A DNA stretch of 64,000 bases from JAICYJ01 sp963797565 (GTDB lineage: Bacteria; Actinomycetota; Thermoleophilia; Gaiellales; JAICJC01). The notes beneath the pieces were generated by a model. It saw only the letters and a program-made list of their open reading frames with translations, was not told the DNA's origin and did not search any database. The stretch is taken from the NCBI GenBank assembly GCA_963797565.1, contig CAWCPM010000010.1:62001-126000 (forward strand), in the 5' to 3' direction. Of this stretch, positions 51,299 to 59,316 are shown one piece after another. The position numbers and the translations under genes are program-made. How positions within the stretch are numbered: position 1 is the stretch's first letter; the number at the start of each line of letters is the position of its first letter.

Positions 51299-51919
51299 GT
51301 GAGTGAGCCCATTACCTGTCTGATCGTTGACGACCACGAGGTGGTACGCGAAGGCCTACGCCTGTCGCTGTCACGGTCGGAGAACATTCGAGTTGTCGGC
51401 GAGGCCGCCGACGGCGAGGCCGCGGTCACGCTGGCCAAACGCCGCAAGCCCAACGTCGTGATCCTTGATGTGCGGATGCCCGGCATGGACGGGCTGGCCG
51501 CCGCCAAGGAGATCACCAGCGAGATCCCGGAGACGGCGGTGCTGATGTTCACCGCCTTCGCCGAACGCAGCCTGCTGACGCGCGGCCTCGAGTCGGGCGC
51601 AAAGGGCTACATCCTGAAGGAGGCGCCGCACCAGACGATCGTGCGCGCCATCCAGAAGGTGGCCGATGGCGATGGCTACGTCGACCCCGCGCTGATGCCC
51701 GCATTCCTGACCAAGGAACGCGAGAACATGCTGACAGCCCGCGAGCGTGAGATCCTTCAGCTGCTCGCCGACGGGATGTCGAATGCCGATGTAGCTGCCA
51801 AGCTCTTCATCAGCCAGGAAACGGTGAAGAGCCATGTGCGCCATATCCTCTCGAAGCTCGAGGCGGACACACGCACACATGCAGTCGCCATCGCCCTCCG
51901 CACCGCAATCATCGACTGA
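51299..51919 (+). CDS. NarL/LuxR-family response regulator
   Basis: 206 residues from a GTG: receiver domain with phosphoacceptor Asp in VVILDVRMPGMDG, acidic residues in IVDDHE and Lys in ILKEAP, then a LuxR helix-turn-helix (LTAREREILQLLADGMSNADVAAKLFISQETVKSHV-type, shown by its ends). The partner kinase starts inside its 3' end. The longer open frame has no ribosome site and a non-conserved prefix, so GTG 51299 is used. Confidence 0.93.
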   Translation: MSEPITCLIVDDHEVVREGLRLSLSRSENIRVVGEAADGEAAVTLAKRRKPNVVILDVRMPGMDGLAAAKEITSEIPETAVLMFTAFAERSLLTRGLESGAKGYILKEAPHQTIVRAIQKVADGDGYVDPALMPAFLTKERENMLTAREREILQLLADGMSNADVAAKLFISQETVKSHVRHILSKLEADTRTHAVAIALRTAIID

Positions 51920-53150
51920 GCATCGGCTCCGCCAGGAGCTGATCGCGCAAGGCCGCTTCCTGGACGGTCTCGTCCGCAGCCTTGGCGCGGTCTCGGGTGG
52001 TCTCGATTCCGCCGCGGTGCTCGAGCACACGGCGGTCGAGGCACAGCGCCTGTTCACCGCCGATGCCGTGCTGGTGCTGGTGCCGGCCGCGGGCGAGCGC
52101 TCGCTGCGACCGGCGGCAGCCGCCGGCCTGGCGCTGGGCCCGCTGGGCGACGCACGCGTGCCCATGGACGCCGAGGGCTCTGCGCTGGCCGTGGCCGCCC
52201 GCGATCTGGTGGGAGCTGTCACCGGCCCCACCCAGCCCGGCGCGGACGAGGTCACCCGCCGTCTGCGTCCGCAGGCTCTGCTGGCCGTGCCGCTGGTGGT
52301 GGCGGGCCGCCTGCACGCCCTGGTGGTACTGCTCGACCTGCACGGCGGCACCGGCTTCGGGCCCGACGATCTGGCCCGGGCCACGCTGTTCGCCGACTTC
52401 GCCGCGCGCGCCGCCGAGAGCGCCGCGCTGTTCGAGCGGGTGGAGGCGCTGCTGGCTCAGGCCCGCATCCGCGAGAGCGAACGGGCCGAGCTCTCGCGCA
52501 GGGTCGTGTCGGCCGAGCAGGAGGAGCGGCGCCGTCTGTCGACATTCCTCCACGACGGCCCCGTGCAGACGCTGTCGGGCGTCAACATGATGCTGAACGC
52601 CGCCGCCGAGGCGATGGAGGCGGGCGACACCGAGACCGCCCTGCAGGTGCTCGAGACGGCCCGCGCGCGGCAGCGGTCGGTGATCGGCGAGGTGCGCGAG
52701 CTGTCGTTCGCCCTCGAGCCCTGGACGCTGCGCGAGCAGGGCTTCGAGACGGCGCTGCAGGCGATCGCCGACCGCTTCGAGGCCGAGCACCGCGTCGCCG
52801 TCACGCTGGACGTGGCGGATGCCGACGCGCTCAGCGGTGACGACCAGGTCTGCCTGTTCCAGATCATGCGCGAGGCCATGACCAACGCGCTGAAGCACGC
52901 CAAACCGGCCACCATCGCGGTCAGCGTGCACGGCTCTCCCAGCGAGGGCCTCGAGGCGCGGGTGGTCGACGACGGTACCGGCGTGATGTCGGAGCCGGCC
53001 GACGGCCTGCCCCACCACGGCGTCGCGTCGATGCAGGAGCGCGCCGCCATCCTCAACGGGCGGCTGGACATCGACTCGGTGCCGGGCACCGGCACCACGG
53101 TGCGGGTGCTGGTCGCGGCCGGCAAGCTGCAGGAGGGCGACGGTGTCTGA
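51879..53150 (+). CDS. NarL-type sensor histidine kinase with GAF domain
   Basis: About 423 residues, no transmembrane helix. A GAF domain (about 30-185) is followed by HisKA_3 with phosphoacceptor His in EEERRRLSTFLHDGPVQTL and an HATPase with FQIMREAMTNALKHAK and DDGTGV. The ATG at 51879 lies within the regulator gene (41-nt overlap); an upstream ATG at 51834 is also in frame. The pair likely senses a cytoplasmic signal through GAF. AGGAGG near its end serves the next gene. Confidence 0.92.
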   Translation: MQSPSPSAPQSSTEHRLRQELIAQGRFLDGLVRSLGAVSGGLDSAAVLEHTAVEAQRLFTADAVLVLVPAAGERSLRPAAAAGLALGPLGDARVPMDAEGSALAVAARDLVGAVTGPTQPGADEVTRRLRPQALLAVPLVVAGRLHALVVLLDLHGGTGFGPDDLARATLFADFAARAAESAALFERVEALLAQARIRESERAELSRRVVSAEQEERRRLSTFLHDGPVQTLSGVNMMLNAAAEAMEAGDTETALQVLETARARQRSVIGEVRELSFALEPWTLREQGFETALQAIADRFEAEHRVAVTLDVADADALSGDDQVCLFQIMREAMTNALKHAKPATIAVSVHGSPSEGLEARVVDDGTGVMSEPADGLPHHGVASMQERAAILNGRLDIDSVPGTGTTVRVLVAAGKLQEGDGV

Positions 53151-54489
53151 GACGGCGGGCTTCGAGCGCGACCTGGCGCGTCTGGTCGCCGCGTGCGAGA
53201 CGGGCCTCGACCTGGAGGGCGTCCTTGCGGCGGCGGCCGACGCGGCCGGCTCCGCGCTGAGCGCCGGCTCCGTGTCCAGCTACGCCCTCAGCGAGCAGCG
53301 AGACGGTCTCGCCCTGCTCGCAGGCGACGGCCCCCAGCGGCTGGAGCTGCCGGGACTCGAGCCGGTCACCGATGACGGCCGCACGCTGCTGCCGCTGGTC
53401 AGCGCCGGGCGCGTGCTGGGTGGGCTGCTGGCCGAGCGGGTGACCGAGCCGGGCGGGCTGGGACGAGCCCGGATCGCGGCCGGGATAGCGGCGCAGGCGA
53501 TGGAGGCCTCACGCCTGTGGGACAGCGTCGCCGGCGAGTCGGGCACGCTCGACCCGCTGACGCGCCTGCCCAACCACCTCGGCTTCCAGAGCGTGCTCGG
53601 CCGTGAGCTGGCGCGCGCCAAGCGCACCGGCCAGAGCCTGGCGGTGTCGCTGGTCGACCTGGACGGGCTGGCCAACTACACCGCGCGCCACGGAGCCGCA
53701 GAGGCCGACCGCGTGCTGCGGCTGGCGGCCGGCGGCCTGGCGGGCGGCGTCCGCAGCTACGACTGCGTCTGCCGGCTGGACGAGGGCGAGTTTGCGCTGG
53801 TGCTGCCGGGCATGACCGCCGAGTCGGCGGCGGCCCTGGTCGGGCGGCTGGCCAGCGGGTTCGGAGCATGGTCGCTGGACGGCGACCCGATCACCGTCTC
53901 CGGCGGCGTGGCCGCGTTCCCCGAACACGCCGCAACCAACGATGAGCTTGTGCGCCTGGCGAGCGCCGCGCTGGGTCGCTCCGGCGACGCCCGCGTGATC
54001 GCCTGGGACGGGGTCGCGGAGGGCGCCGACGATCCGGTGCGATCGCTGGAGGCGCGCGGCGGACGCTCGGCCGACTCGCGCGCCGTCAGCGAGTACGCCG
54101 GGCATATCGCCGGAGCCTGCGGTCTCGAGCCCGATCACGTCGACCGTGTTCGCCTGGCGGCGTCGCTGGACGACCCGGCCGCCGCCGGTGGCGAGGAGGC
54201 CGAGCGCAGGCGCCTGGCCGAGCGCGTGGCGGCCGGCATGATCGACGACGAGGCGGCCGGTTGGCTGCTGGCGCGATTCGACCCCGTGGCCGAGGCGCCG
54301 CTCGAGGCCCGTGTGATCGCCGTCGCCGAGGCGTTCGTGGCCGCGGGCGGACACCGCTCACAGGCATCGGCCGGCCTCGCCCTCTCGGTGCTGTGGCAGC
54401 AGGCGGGCGAGCGGCTGGACGCGGGCTGCGTGCGCGCGCTCGAGCGGCTACTTGCTGACGAGCTGGACCAGGGCCAGGATCAGGTCTAG
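53143..54489 (+). CDS. GAF-like, degenerate GGDEF and degenerate HD-GYP protein
   Basis: 448 residues. The N-terminal part (1-125) resembles a GAF. The GGDEF domain (135-285) has the hallmark LTRLPNHLGF and Asp in SLVDLDGL, but the active motif reads DEGEF. Five residues earlier RSYD keeps the RxxD binding site. Residues 300-430 look like an eroded HD-GYP: DSRAVSEYAGHIAGACGL then SLDD in place of LHDIG, and EARVIAVAEAFVAAGG where active proteins have a similar helix. Neither half should be catalytic, so a cyclic-di-GMP-binding effector is the likely role. The GTG has AGGAGG upstream and overlaps the kinase stop. Confidence 0.85.
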   Translation: MSETAGFERDLARLVAACETGLDLEGVLAAAADAAGSALSAGSVSSYALSEQRDGLALLAGDGPQRLELPGLEPVTDDGRTLLPLVSAGRVLGGLLAERVTEPGGLGRARIAAGIAAQAMEASRLWDSVAGESGTLDPLTRLPNHLGFQSVLGRELARAKRTGQSLAVSLVDLDGLANYTARHGAAEADRVLRLAAGGLAGGVRSYDCVCRLDEGEFALVLPGMTAESAAALVGRLASGFGAWSLDGDPITVSGGVAAFPEHAATNDELVRLASAALGRSGDARVIAWDGVAEGADDPVRSLEARGGRSADSRAVSEYAGHIAGACGLEPDHVDRVRLAASLDDPAAAGGEEAERRRLAERVAAGMIDDEAAGWLLARFDPVAEAPLEARVIAVAEAFVAAGGHRSQASAGLALSVLWQQAGERLDAGCVRALERLLADELDQGQDQV

Positions 54490-55403
54490 GTCTTCTTGCG
54501 GCGCTGCGTGCGCTGGCGGGCGGCGATCGCGGCCTCCGGGCGGGGCGTGGGCGTGTGGCCCGAGGCGACAGCCGCCGCCACCGCCGGGGTGGTCGGCGCA
54601 GGCTCGTCGCGCCGCCGGTGGAACAGCACGATGAACGAGATCAGCCCGGCCACGAACAGCACGCCCGACACCCACACGTTCACGCGCTGGCCGAAGAAGA
54701 TGTCGGCCGTGTCGACCTTGATCGTCTCCAGCGGCACGCGGTAGAAGTTGTAGAGCGTCACGTAGAGCGCGAACACCGTGCCGTAGGGCACGCGTCGCCA
54801 GTATCGCCGCGTGAACCAGATCAACACGAAGAAGACCAGCACGTCCAGGATCGACTCGTACAGGAACATCGGCTGGAACGTGGACGAGTCGGGGTAGGCC
54901 GCCGGTCGGTGAGCCGGGTCGATCTTGACCGCCCAGGGCAGGTCGCTGGGCTTGCCGTACAGCTCCTGGTTGAAGTAGTTGCCCCAGCGGCCCAGCGCCT
55001 GCGCCAGGACGAGGCCGGGCGCGATGCAGTCGGCCACCCGCCAGAACGGCAGGTTCACCCGGCGGCAGCCGATCCAGCAGCCGAGCATGCCGCCCAGCAC
55101 CGCACCGAAGATCGACAGCCCGCCGTTCCAGATGGCCGGGATCTGGGAGTAGTCGTTGCTGAACGAGCCCCAGTCGGTGAGCACGTGGTAGAGGCGGGCG
55201 CCGACCAGGCCGAACGGCACCGCCCACACGGCGATCGAGTAGGCCAGCTCCGGGTCCATCGAGCGGCGCCGGAACTCGCGTCGGGCGATCCATCCGGCCA
55301 GCAGCACCCCCAGGGCCAGCAGCAGGCCGTACCAGCGAGCGTGGATCGGCCCGGAATTGATCAGGAACGGGTCGCCCGGACTGGGAATGGAAAGCAGCGC
55401 CAC
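54486..55403 (-). CDS. lgt: Phosphatidylglycerol-prolipoprotein diacylglyceryl transferase
   Basis: 305 residues, seven-helix membrane enzyme that adds diacylglycerol to the lipobox cysteine of lipoproteins. Signature sequences: HARWYGLLLALGVLLAGW, GARLYHVLTDW, NGGLSIFGAVLGG, GRWGNYFNQELYG (conserved Arg and Glu) and RPFFLYE-like QPMFLYESILD. The tail is Pro/Ala-rich and basic (RQRTQRRKKT). Start is the GTG at 55403; the longer frame contains no helix. It converges on the degenerate GGDEF gene with a 4-nt overlap. Confidence 0.95.
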   Translation of the reverse strand: MALLSIPSPGDPFLINSGPIHARWYGLLLALGVLLAGWIARREFRRRSMDPELAYSIAVWAVPFGLVGARLYHVLTDWGSFSNDYSQIPAIWNGGLSIFGAVLGGMLGCWIGCRRVNLPFWRVADCIAPGLVLAQALGRWGNYFNQELYGKPSDLPWAVKIDPAHRPAAYPDSSTFQPMFLYESILDVLVFFVLIWFTRRYWRRVPYGTVFALYVTLYNFYRVPLETIKVDTADIFFGQRVNVWVSGVLFVAGLISFIVLFHRRRDEPAPTTPAVAAAVASGHTPTPRPEAAIAARQRTQRRKKT

Positions 55404-55528
55404 GAGCGGGAACCTTACAGGCGCGGTCAGGCGGAACGCGCAACCTTTATCCCGAGCACGTAGACAGATCGGCCAGGGTTCGCTACCACGTGAGTAGTAG
55501 TGCAGGCTCCCCCCGGCGCTACACGTCC

Positions 55529-55561
55529 CACCGTTCGAGGTCAAGAACGCCTCGAACGGTG
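55529..55561. promoter_or_regulatory. Perfect 12-bp inverted repeat upstream of the Tad operon
   Basis: CACCGTTCGAGG (55529-55540) and CCTCGAACGGTG (55550-55561) are separated by nine bases, 37 bp before the TadE-like ATG. It could be an operator for a dimeric regulator or an RNA hairpin in the leader. No T run follows. The rest of the 195-bp gap (55404-55598) shows no gene. Confidence 0.7.
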
Positions 55562-55598
55562 CCGATAGGCGCCATGCAGGGCCCTCCCCCGCGACGGA

Positions 55599-55985
55599 AT
55601 GCGAACCATCACTGAGCGCACAGACCAGCAAGGACAGGCGGTGATCCAGATGGCGATAGCGCTGCCGATCCTGCTCGTCCTGCTGCTCTCGATCTGGCAG
55701 CTGAGCGTCGTCTACGGCACCTGGCAGAGCCTCCAAAAAGCGGCCTCCCACGGCGCCCGAGCCGGCGCCGCCGCTCGCCACGGACACCACCTGGCCGCCG
55801 CCCGCGCGGCCGCCCGGGAAGCGGCCGACGACGTCACTCTGAAGCGCGTCTCGCTGACCGCGACGAAGTCGCACGGCACCGCCACCTACACGGCGACGGC
55901 CTGCTCCACCTACGCCGTCAACCTGCTCGGAATCGTTGTCAAGTCGGGCGATCTCTGCCGCGACGCGACCAAGCGGGTCGAGTAG
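55599..55985 (+). CDS. TadE-like pseudopilin
   Basis: 128 residues. The N-terminus QQGQAVIQMAIALPILLVLLLSIWQLSVVYG is a TadE-type helix with the E/Q-rich start and a short cytosolic leader; the remaining 85 residues would be outside. TadE proteins are minor pseudopilins of the Tad pilus, processed by a prepilin peptidase that is not in the window. Two cysteines lie near the C-terminus. It is the first gene of the operon, 52 bp before cpaB. A major Flp pilin gene is not visible. Confidence 0.85.
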   Translation: MRTITERTDQQGQAVIQMAIALPILLVLLLSIWQLSVVYGTWQSLQKAASHGARAGAAARHGHHLAAARAAAREAADDVTLKRVSLTATKSHGTATYTATACSTYAVNLLGIVVKSGDLCRDATKRVE

Positions 55986-56037
55986 CGACCTCAGCACTCG
56001 GCTCACCACGCGCAGCACCAAAGGAGATCCACCCCAG

Positions 56038-56784
56038 ATGCCGACCCTCAGCCGTAACCTCATCATCAGCTTCGTCCTGGCGATCGCCGCCGCAGGCGCG
56101 CTGTTCGCCTACACCTCGCACGTCCGCAAGAGCGCGGAGTCGAGCGGCGACACCGTCACGGTGATCGTGGCGACGCACGAGGTACCGGTCGGCACGACTG
56201 TGAACGACGCGCGGTCGCAGGGGTACCTCAGCTACCGGTCCGTGCGCCGGTCGGACGTTGCTGACGGCGCCATCACCGGCTTCGGGACGGTGTCCGGTCA
56301 GGTCATCACGCAGAACCTCTACAACGGCGATCAGCTGACCGTGAACCGGGTGGGCGCGCCGAGCACGCAGACGCCGGCCTACCAGGTGACCGGGAACTTC
56401 CGGGCGATCCGGGTGCCGTTCAACCCCGACTCGGGACTGCTGTCCGACCTCAGCGTCAACGACCGGGTCGACGTGATGACCAGCTATCGCAAAAACGACA
56501 AGGTCTTCACCTATCTGGCGGTGCCGGATGCGCTGGTGCTCGAGGTGGACGCACCGACCACCGACACCGCGGTCAGCACCGGTTCGGAGGCGGGCTCCGT
56601 GCTGCTGTCGGTGACCGAGCAGCAGAGCCTGTTCATCGCCAATGCCCTGGCCAACTCGTCCGGCGATCAGAGCGCCAACAACATCTGGCTGGCACTGGTC
56701 GGCGCGACCGGGGCCACCTACAAGCCGATCACCGTGCCGGCGCTGCCGGGCCGGTTCCCCCATCACGGCGTCCCCGTGAAGTAG
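56038..56784 (+). CDS. cpaB: Flp pilus assembly protein CpaB/RcpC
   Basis: 248 residues: one N-terminal transmembrane helix (NLIISFVLAIAAAGALFAYTS), then a SAF domain (VTVIVATHEVPVGTTVNDA) and an RcpC-type region (IRVPFNPDSGLLSDLSVNDRVDVM). It probably stabilises the pilus channel at the wall side. The ATG has AAAGGAGA about ten bases upstream. The longer frame into the pseudopilin gene is rejected on that basis. Confidence 0.92.
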   Translation: MPTLSRNLIISFVLAIAAAGALFAYTSHVRKSAESSGDTVTVIVATHEVPVGTTVNDARSQGYLSYRSVRRSDVADGAITGFGTVSGQVITQNLYNGDQLTVNRVGAPSTQTPAYQVTGNFRAIRVPFNPDSGLLSDLSVNDRVDVMTSYRKNDKVFTYLAVPDALVLEVDAPTTDTAVSTGSEAGSVLLSVTEQQSLFIANALANSSGDQSANNIWLALVGATGATYKPITVPALPGRFPHHGVPVK

Positions 56785-56797
56785 AGGAGATACAACG

Positions 56798-57910
56798 ATG
56801 AACGACCTGATCAGGGTTTCACTTCAGGGGGACGACGCCGTGCTCCGCGACCTGTTCGAGCGGTCGGGAATGGTGGAGATCGTCGACACCACGCCGGAGG
56901 TGCTGGTGTGGAACCTGCCGCACGACGCGGACGGCCTGCCGGCCGAGATGCGGGTCGCGCTGGCCGACACGCACGGCCCCGCCATCGTCGCGCTCACCGG
57001 CAGCCACCCCAGCCGCTGGTTCGACGAGGCGCTGGCGCTGGGCGTCGACGAGATCGTGTGCCTGCCGCAGGAGCCGCAGTCCCTGGGCATGGCAGCCGCC
57101 AAGGCGCGCACCATGCGCAGCCGGCGCGCCAGCATGGCGGCGATGGCACCGGCCTCGGCCAAGGGCCACCGGTCGGCGCACATCTTCACGGTGTTCTCGA
57201 CCAAGGGTGGGTCGGGCAAGACCGTGATCGCCACCAACCTGGCGGTCTGCTTCGCACGCCAGGGCAAGCGCACGCTGCTGATCGACTTCGACCTCCACTC
57301 GGGAGATGACGCGCTGGTGCTGGGGCTGTCCCCGCGCTGGACGATCCTCGACCTGGTGCAGTCGCCCGGTGACCTGGACGGCGAGAAGCTGGCCGGCTTC
57401 GTCACCCGGCACTCGAGCGGCGTCGACCTGCTGCCCGCGCCGACCCGGCCCGACGAGGAGGAGCTGGTCGACGTGGACCGGCTCGAGCCGCTGCTGGCGG
57501 TGGCCCGCCAGAGCTACGAGGCGGTCGTGATCGACACCTCCTCGCAGTTCGCGCCGGCCGTGCTGCTTGCCATCGACCACACCGATTCCCTGGTGCTGGT
57601 GGGCGCGTCTGACGTGCCGACCATCAAGAGCCTCAAGATCGCCCTGGAGACGCTGGAGCTGCTGGAGATGGACGTCAAGGACGTCCGCATCCTGATGAAC
57701 CGCTCGGGCGCGCGGGTGGGCCTGGACGACCGCGACGTGGAGCGCACGCTGCGGCGCGAGATCACCTACACGCTGGCGTCGGACAAGGCCATCCCGATCT
57801 CGGTCAACCGCGGCCAGCCGGTCGTGATCGACGCTCCCAAGTCGCGGGTCGCCAAGTCGTTCTACGACATGGCCCGGTCGCTCGACGCGGTGGTCGGGAG
57901 CCTGCGATGA
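56798..57910 (+). CDS. cpaE: CpaE/TadZ-like pilus localisation ATPase
   Basis: 370 residues. The first 115 look like a receiver-type fold without a phosphoacceptor Asp, as in TadZ. The rest is a MinD/ParA ATPase with deviant Walker A FSTKGGSGKTVIATNLA, IDFDLHSGDDALVLG and VVIDTSSQFAPAVL. In Tad systems it places the secretion machine, often at a pole. The stop overlaps the cpaF ATG (ATGA). Confidence 0.92.
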   Translation: MNDLIRVSLQGDDAVLRDLFERSGMVEIVDTTPEVLVWNLPHDADGLPAEMRVALADTHGPAIVALTGSHPSRWFDEALALGVDEIVCLPQEPQSLGMAAAKARTMRSRRASMAAMAPASAKGHRSAHIFTVFSTKGGSGKTVIATNLAVCFARQGKRTLLIDFDLHSGDDALVLGLSPRWTILDLVQSPGDLDGEKLAGFVTRHSSGVDLLPAPTRPDEEELVDVDRLEPLLAVARQSYEAVVIDTSSQFAPAVLLAIDHTDSLVLVGASDVPTIKSLKIALETLELLEMDVKDVRILMNRSGARVGLDDRDVERTLRREITYTLASDKAIPISVNRGQPVVIDAPKSRVAKSFYDMARSLDAVVGSLR

Positions 57911-59316
57911 AGCCCGACAAGTCGCGCTCGCTGCACGGCCGCCTGCGCCGTCACGAGTCCGCGGCCGGGCGCGGCAAGGTGGAGCCGACGACGGACGTCG
58001 TCAACGACCCCTTCGTCGAGATCAAGAACGCCGCGCAGCGCGAGGCGGTGCGGGAGCTGGGCCAGGACCTGGTCGAGGGAGAGGTGCCCGAGGACGAGCT
58101 GCGCGAACACGTCCAGAAGGCTGTCGACGACGCGCTGGCCGAGGCCGGCACGCCACTCTCGATGGCCGACCGCACACGGCTGGTGCGCGAGATCACGTCG
58201 AACATCCTCGGCTACGGTCCGATCGAGCCGTTCCTGGCCGACGACTCGATCTCGGAGGTGATGGTGAACAACCACCACACCATCTACATCGAGCGCAGGG
58301 GCCAGATCGAGGAGACCGACGTCCAGTTCGCCTCCGAGCGGCACCTGCTGCAGGTGATCGACCGGATCGTCGCCCAGACCGGGCGCCGCATCGACGAGGC
58401 CAGCCCGATGGTGGACGCGCGCCTCCCGGACGGGTCGCGCGTGAACGCGATCATCCCGCCGCTGGCCATCACCGGCCCCTCGCTGACCGTGCGCAAGTTC
58501 TCGCGCCAGCCGCTCACGATCGACGACCTGATCGCCTTTGGCACGCTCTCCCACCAGGCCGCGGCCTTCCTGGAGGTCTGCGTCGAGGGCAAGCTGAACG
58601 TGCTGGTCTCGGGCGGTACCGGCACCGGCAAGACCACGATGTTGAACGTGCTGTCCTCGTTCATCCCCGAGCGGGAGCGCATCGTCACGATCGAGGACGC
58701 CGCCGAGCTGCGCCTGTCCCAGAAGCACGTGATCAGCCTGGAGGCGCGCCCGGCGAACATCGAGGGCAAGGGCCAGATCTCGATCCGCGACCTGGTCAAG
58801 AACGCGCTGCGCATGCGGCCTGACCGGATCATCGTGGGCGAGTGCCGCGGCGCCGAGACGGTGGACATGCTGCAGGCCATGAACACGGGCCACGAGGGCT
58901 CGCTGACCACGATCCATGCGAACAGCCCGCGCGATGCGCTGGCACGCACCGAGACGCTGGTGCTGACCGCAGGATTCGACCTGCCGCTGAAGGCGATCCG
59001 CGACCAGATCGCGAGCGCCTTCGACCTGATCATCCACACGCAGCGACTGGTGGACGGCCGCCGCCGCATCACCCACATCACCGAGGTGCAGCGGGTCGAA
59101 GGCGACGTGATCACCCTGGCCGACATCTTCGTGGCCGGGTTCGCGGGCGACGCCGAGGTCGACCAGGTCTCGAGCACGATGCGCCACACCGGCATCCGGC
59201 CAGCGTTCATGGACAAGCTCGAGCAACACGGCGTGACGCTCCCGAAGTCGTTCTTCAACAGCGACACCACGGCGAAAGTGGACGTGCTGCGACGCGGGCA
59301 GCGCAGGAGCGCCTGA
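57907..59316 (+). CDS. cpaF: CpaF/TadA-type pilus secretion ATPase
   Basis: 469 residues. It is the hexameric ATPase that powers pilin assembly (and in some systems retraction). Walker A is VSGGTGTGKTTMLNVLSSF; the Asp box ITIEDAAELRL-like VTIEDAAELRL, GECRGAETVDMLQAMNTGHEGSL and the His box TTIHANSPRDAL are all intact. LGYGPIEPFLADDSISEVMVN is the family N-domain. It overlaps genes on both sides, so pilus parts are coupled. Confidence 0.96.
   Translation: MKPDKSRSLHGRLRRHESAAGRGKVEPTTDVVNDPFVEIKNAAQREAVRELGQDLVEGEVPEDELREHVQKAVDDALAEAGTPLSMADRTRLVREITSNILGYGPIEPFLADDSISEVMVNNHHTIYIERRGQIEETDVQFASERHLLQVIDRIVAQTGRRIDEASPMVDARLPDGSRVNAIIPPLAITGPSLTVRKFSRQPLTIDDLIAFGTLSHQAAAFLEVCVEGKLNVLVSGGTGTGKTTMLNVLSSFIPERERIVTIEDAAELRLSQKHVISLEARPANIEGKGQISIRDLVKNALRMRPDRIIVGECRGAETVDMLQAMNTGHEGSLTTIHANSPRDALARTETLVLTAGFDLPLKAIRDQIASAFDLIIHTQRLVDGRRRITHITEVQRVEGDVITLADIFVAGFAGDAEVDQVSSTMRHTGIRPAFMDKLEQHGVTLPKSFFNSDTTAKVDVLRRGQRRSA

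Noticed and set aside
55404..55598. A c-di-GMP riboswitch before the pilus operon
   Set aside because: I could not find the GEMM core motifs; only the 12-bp dyad is evident.
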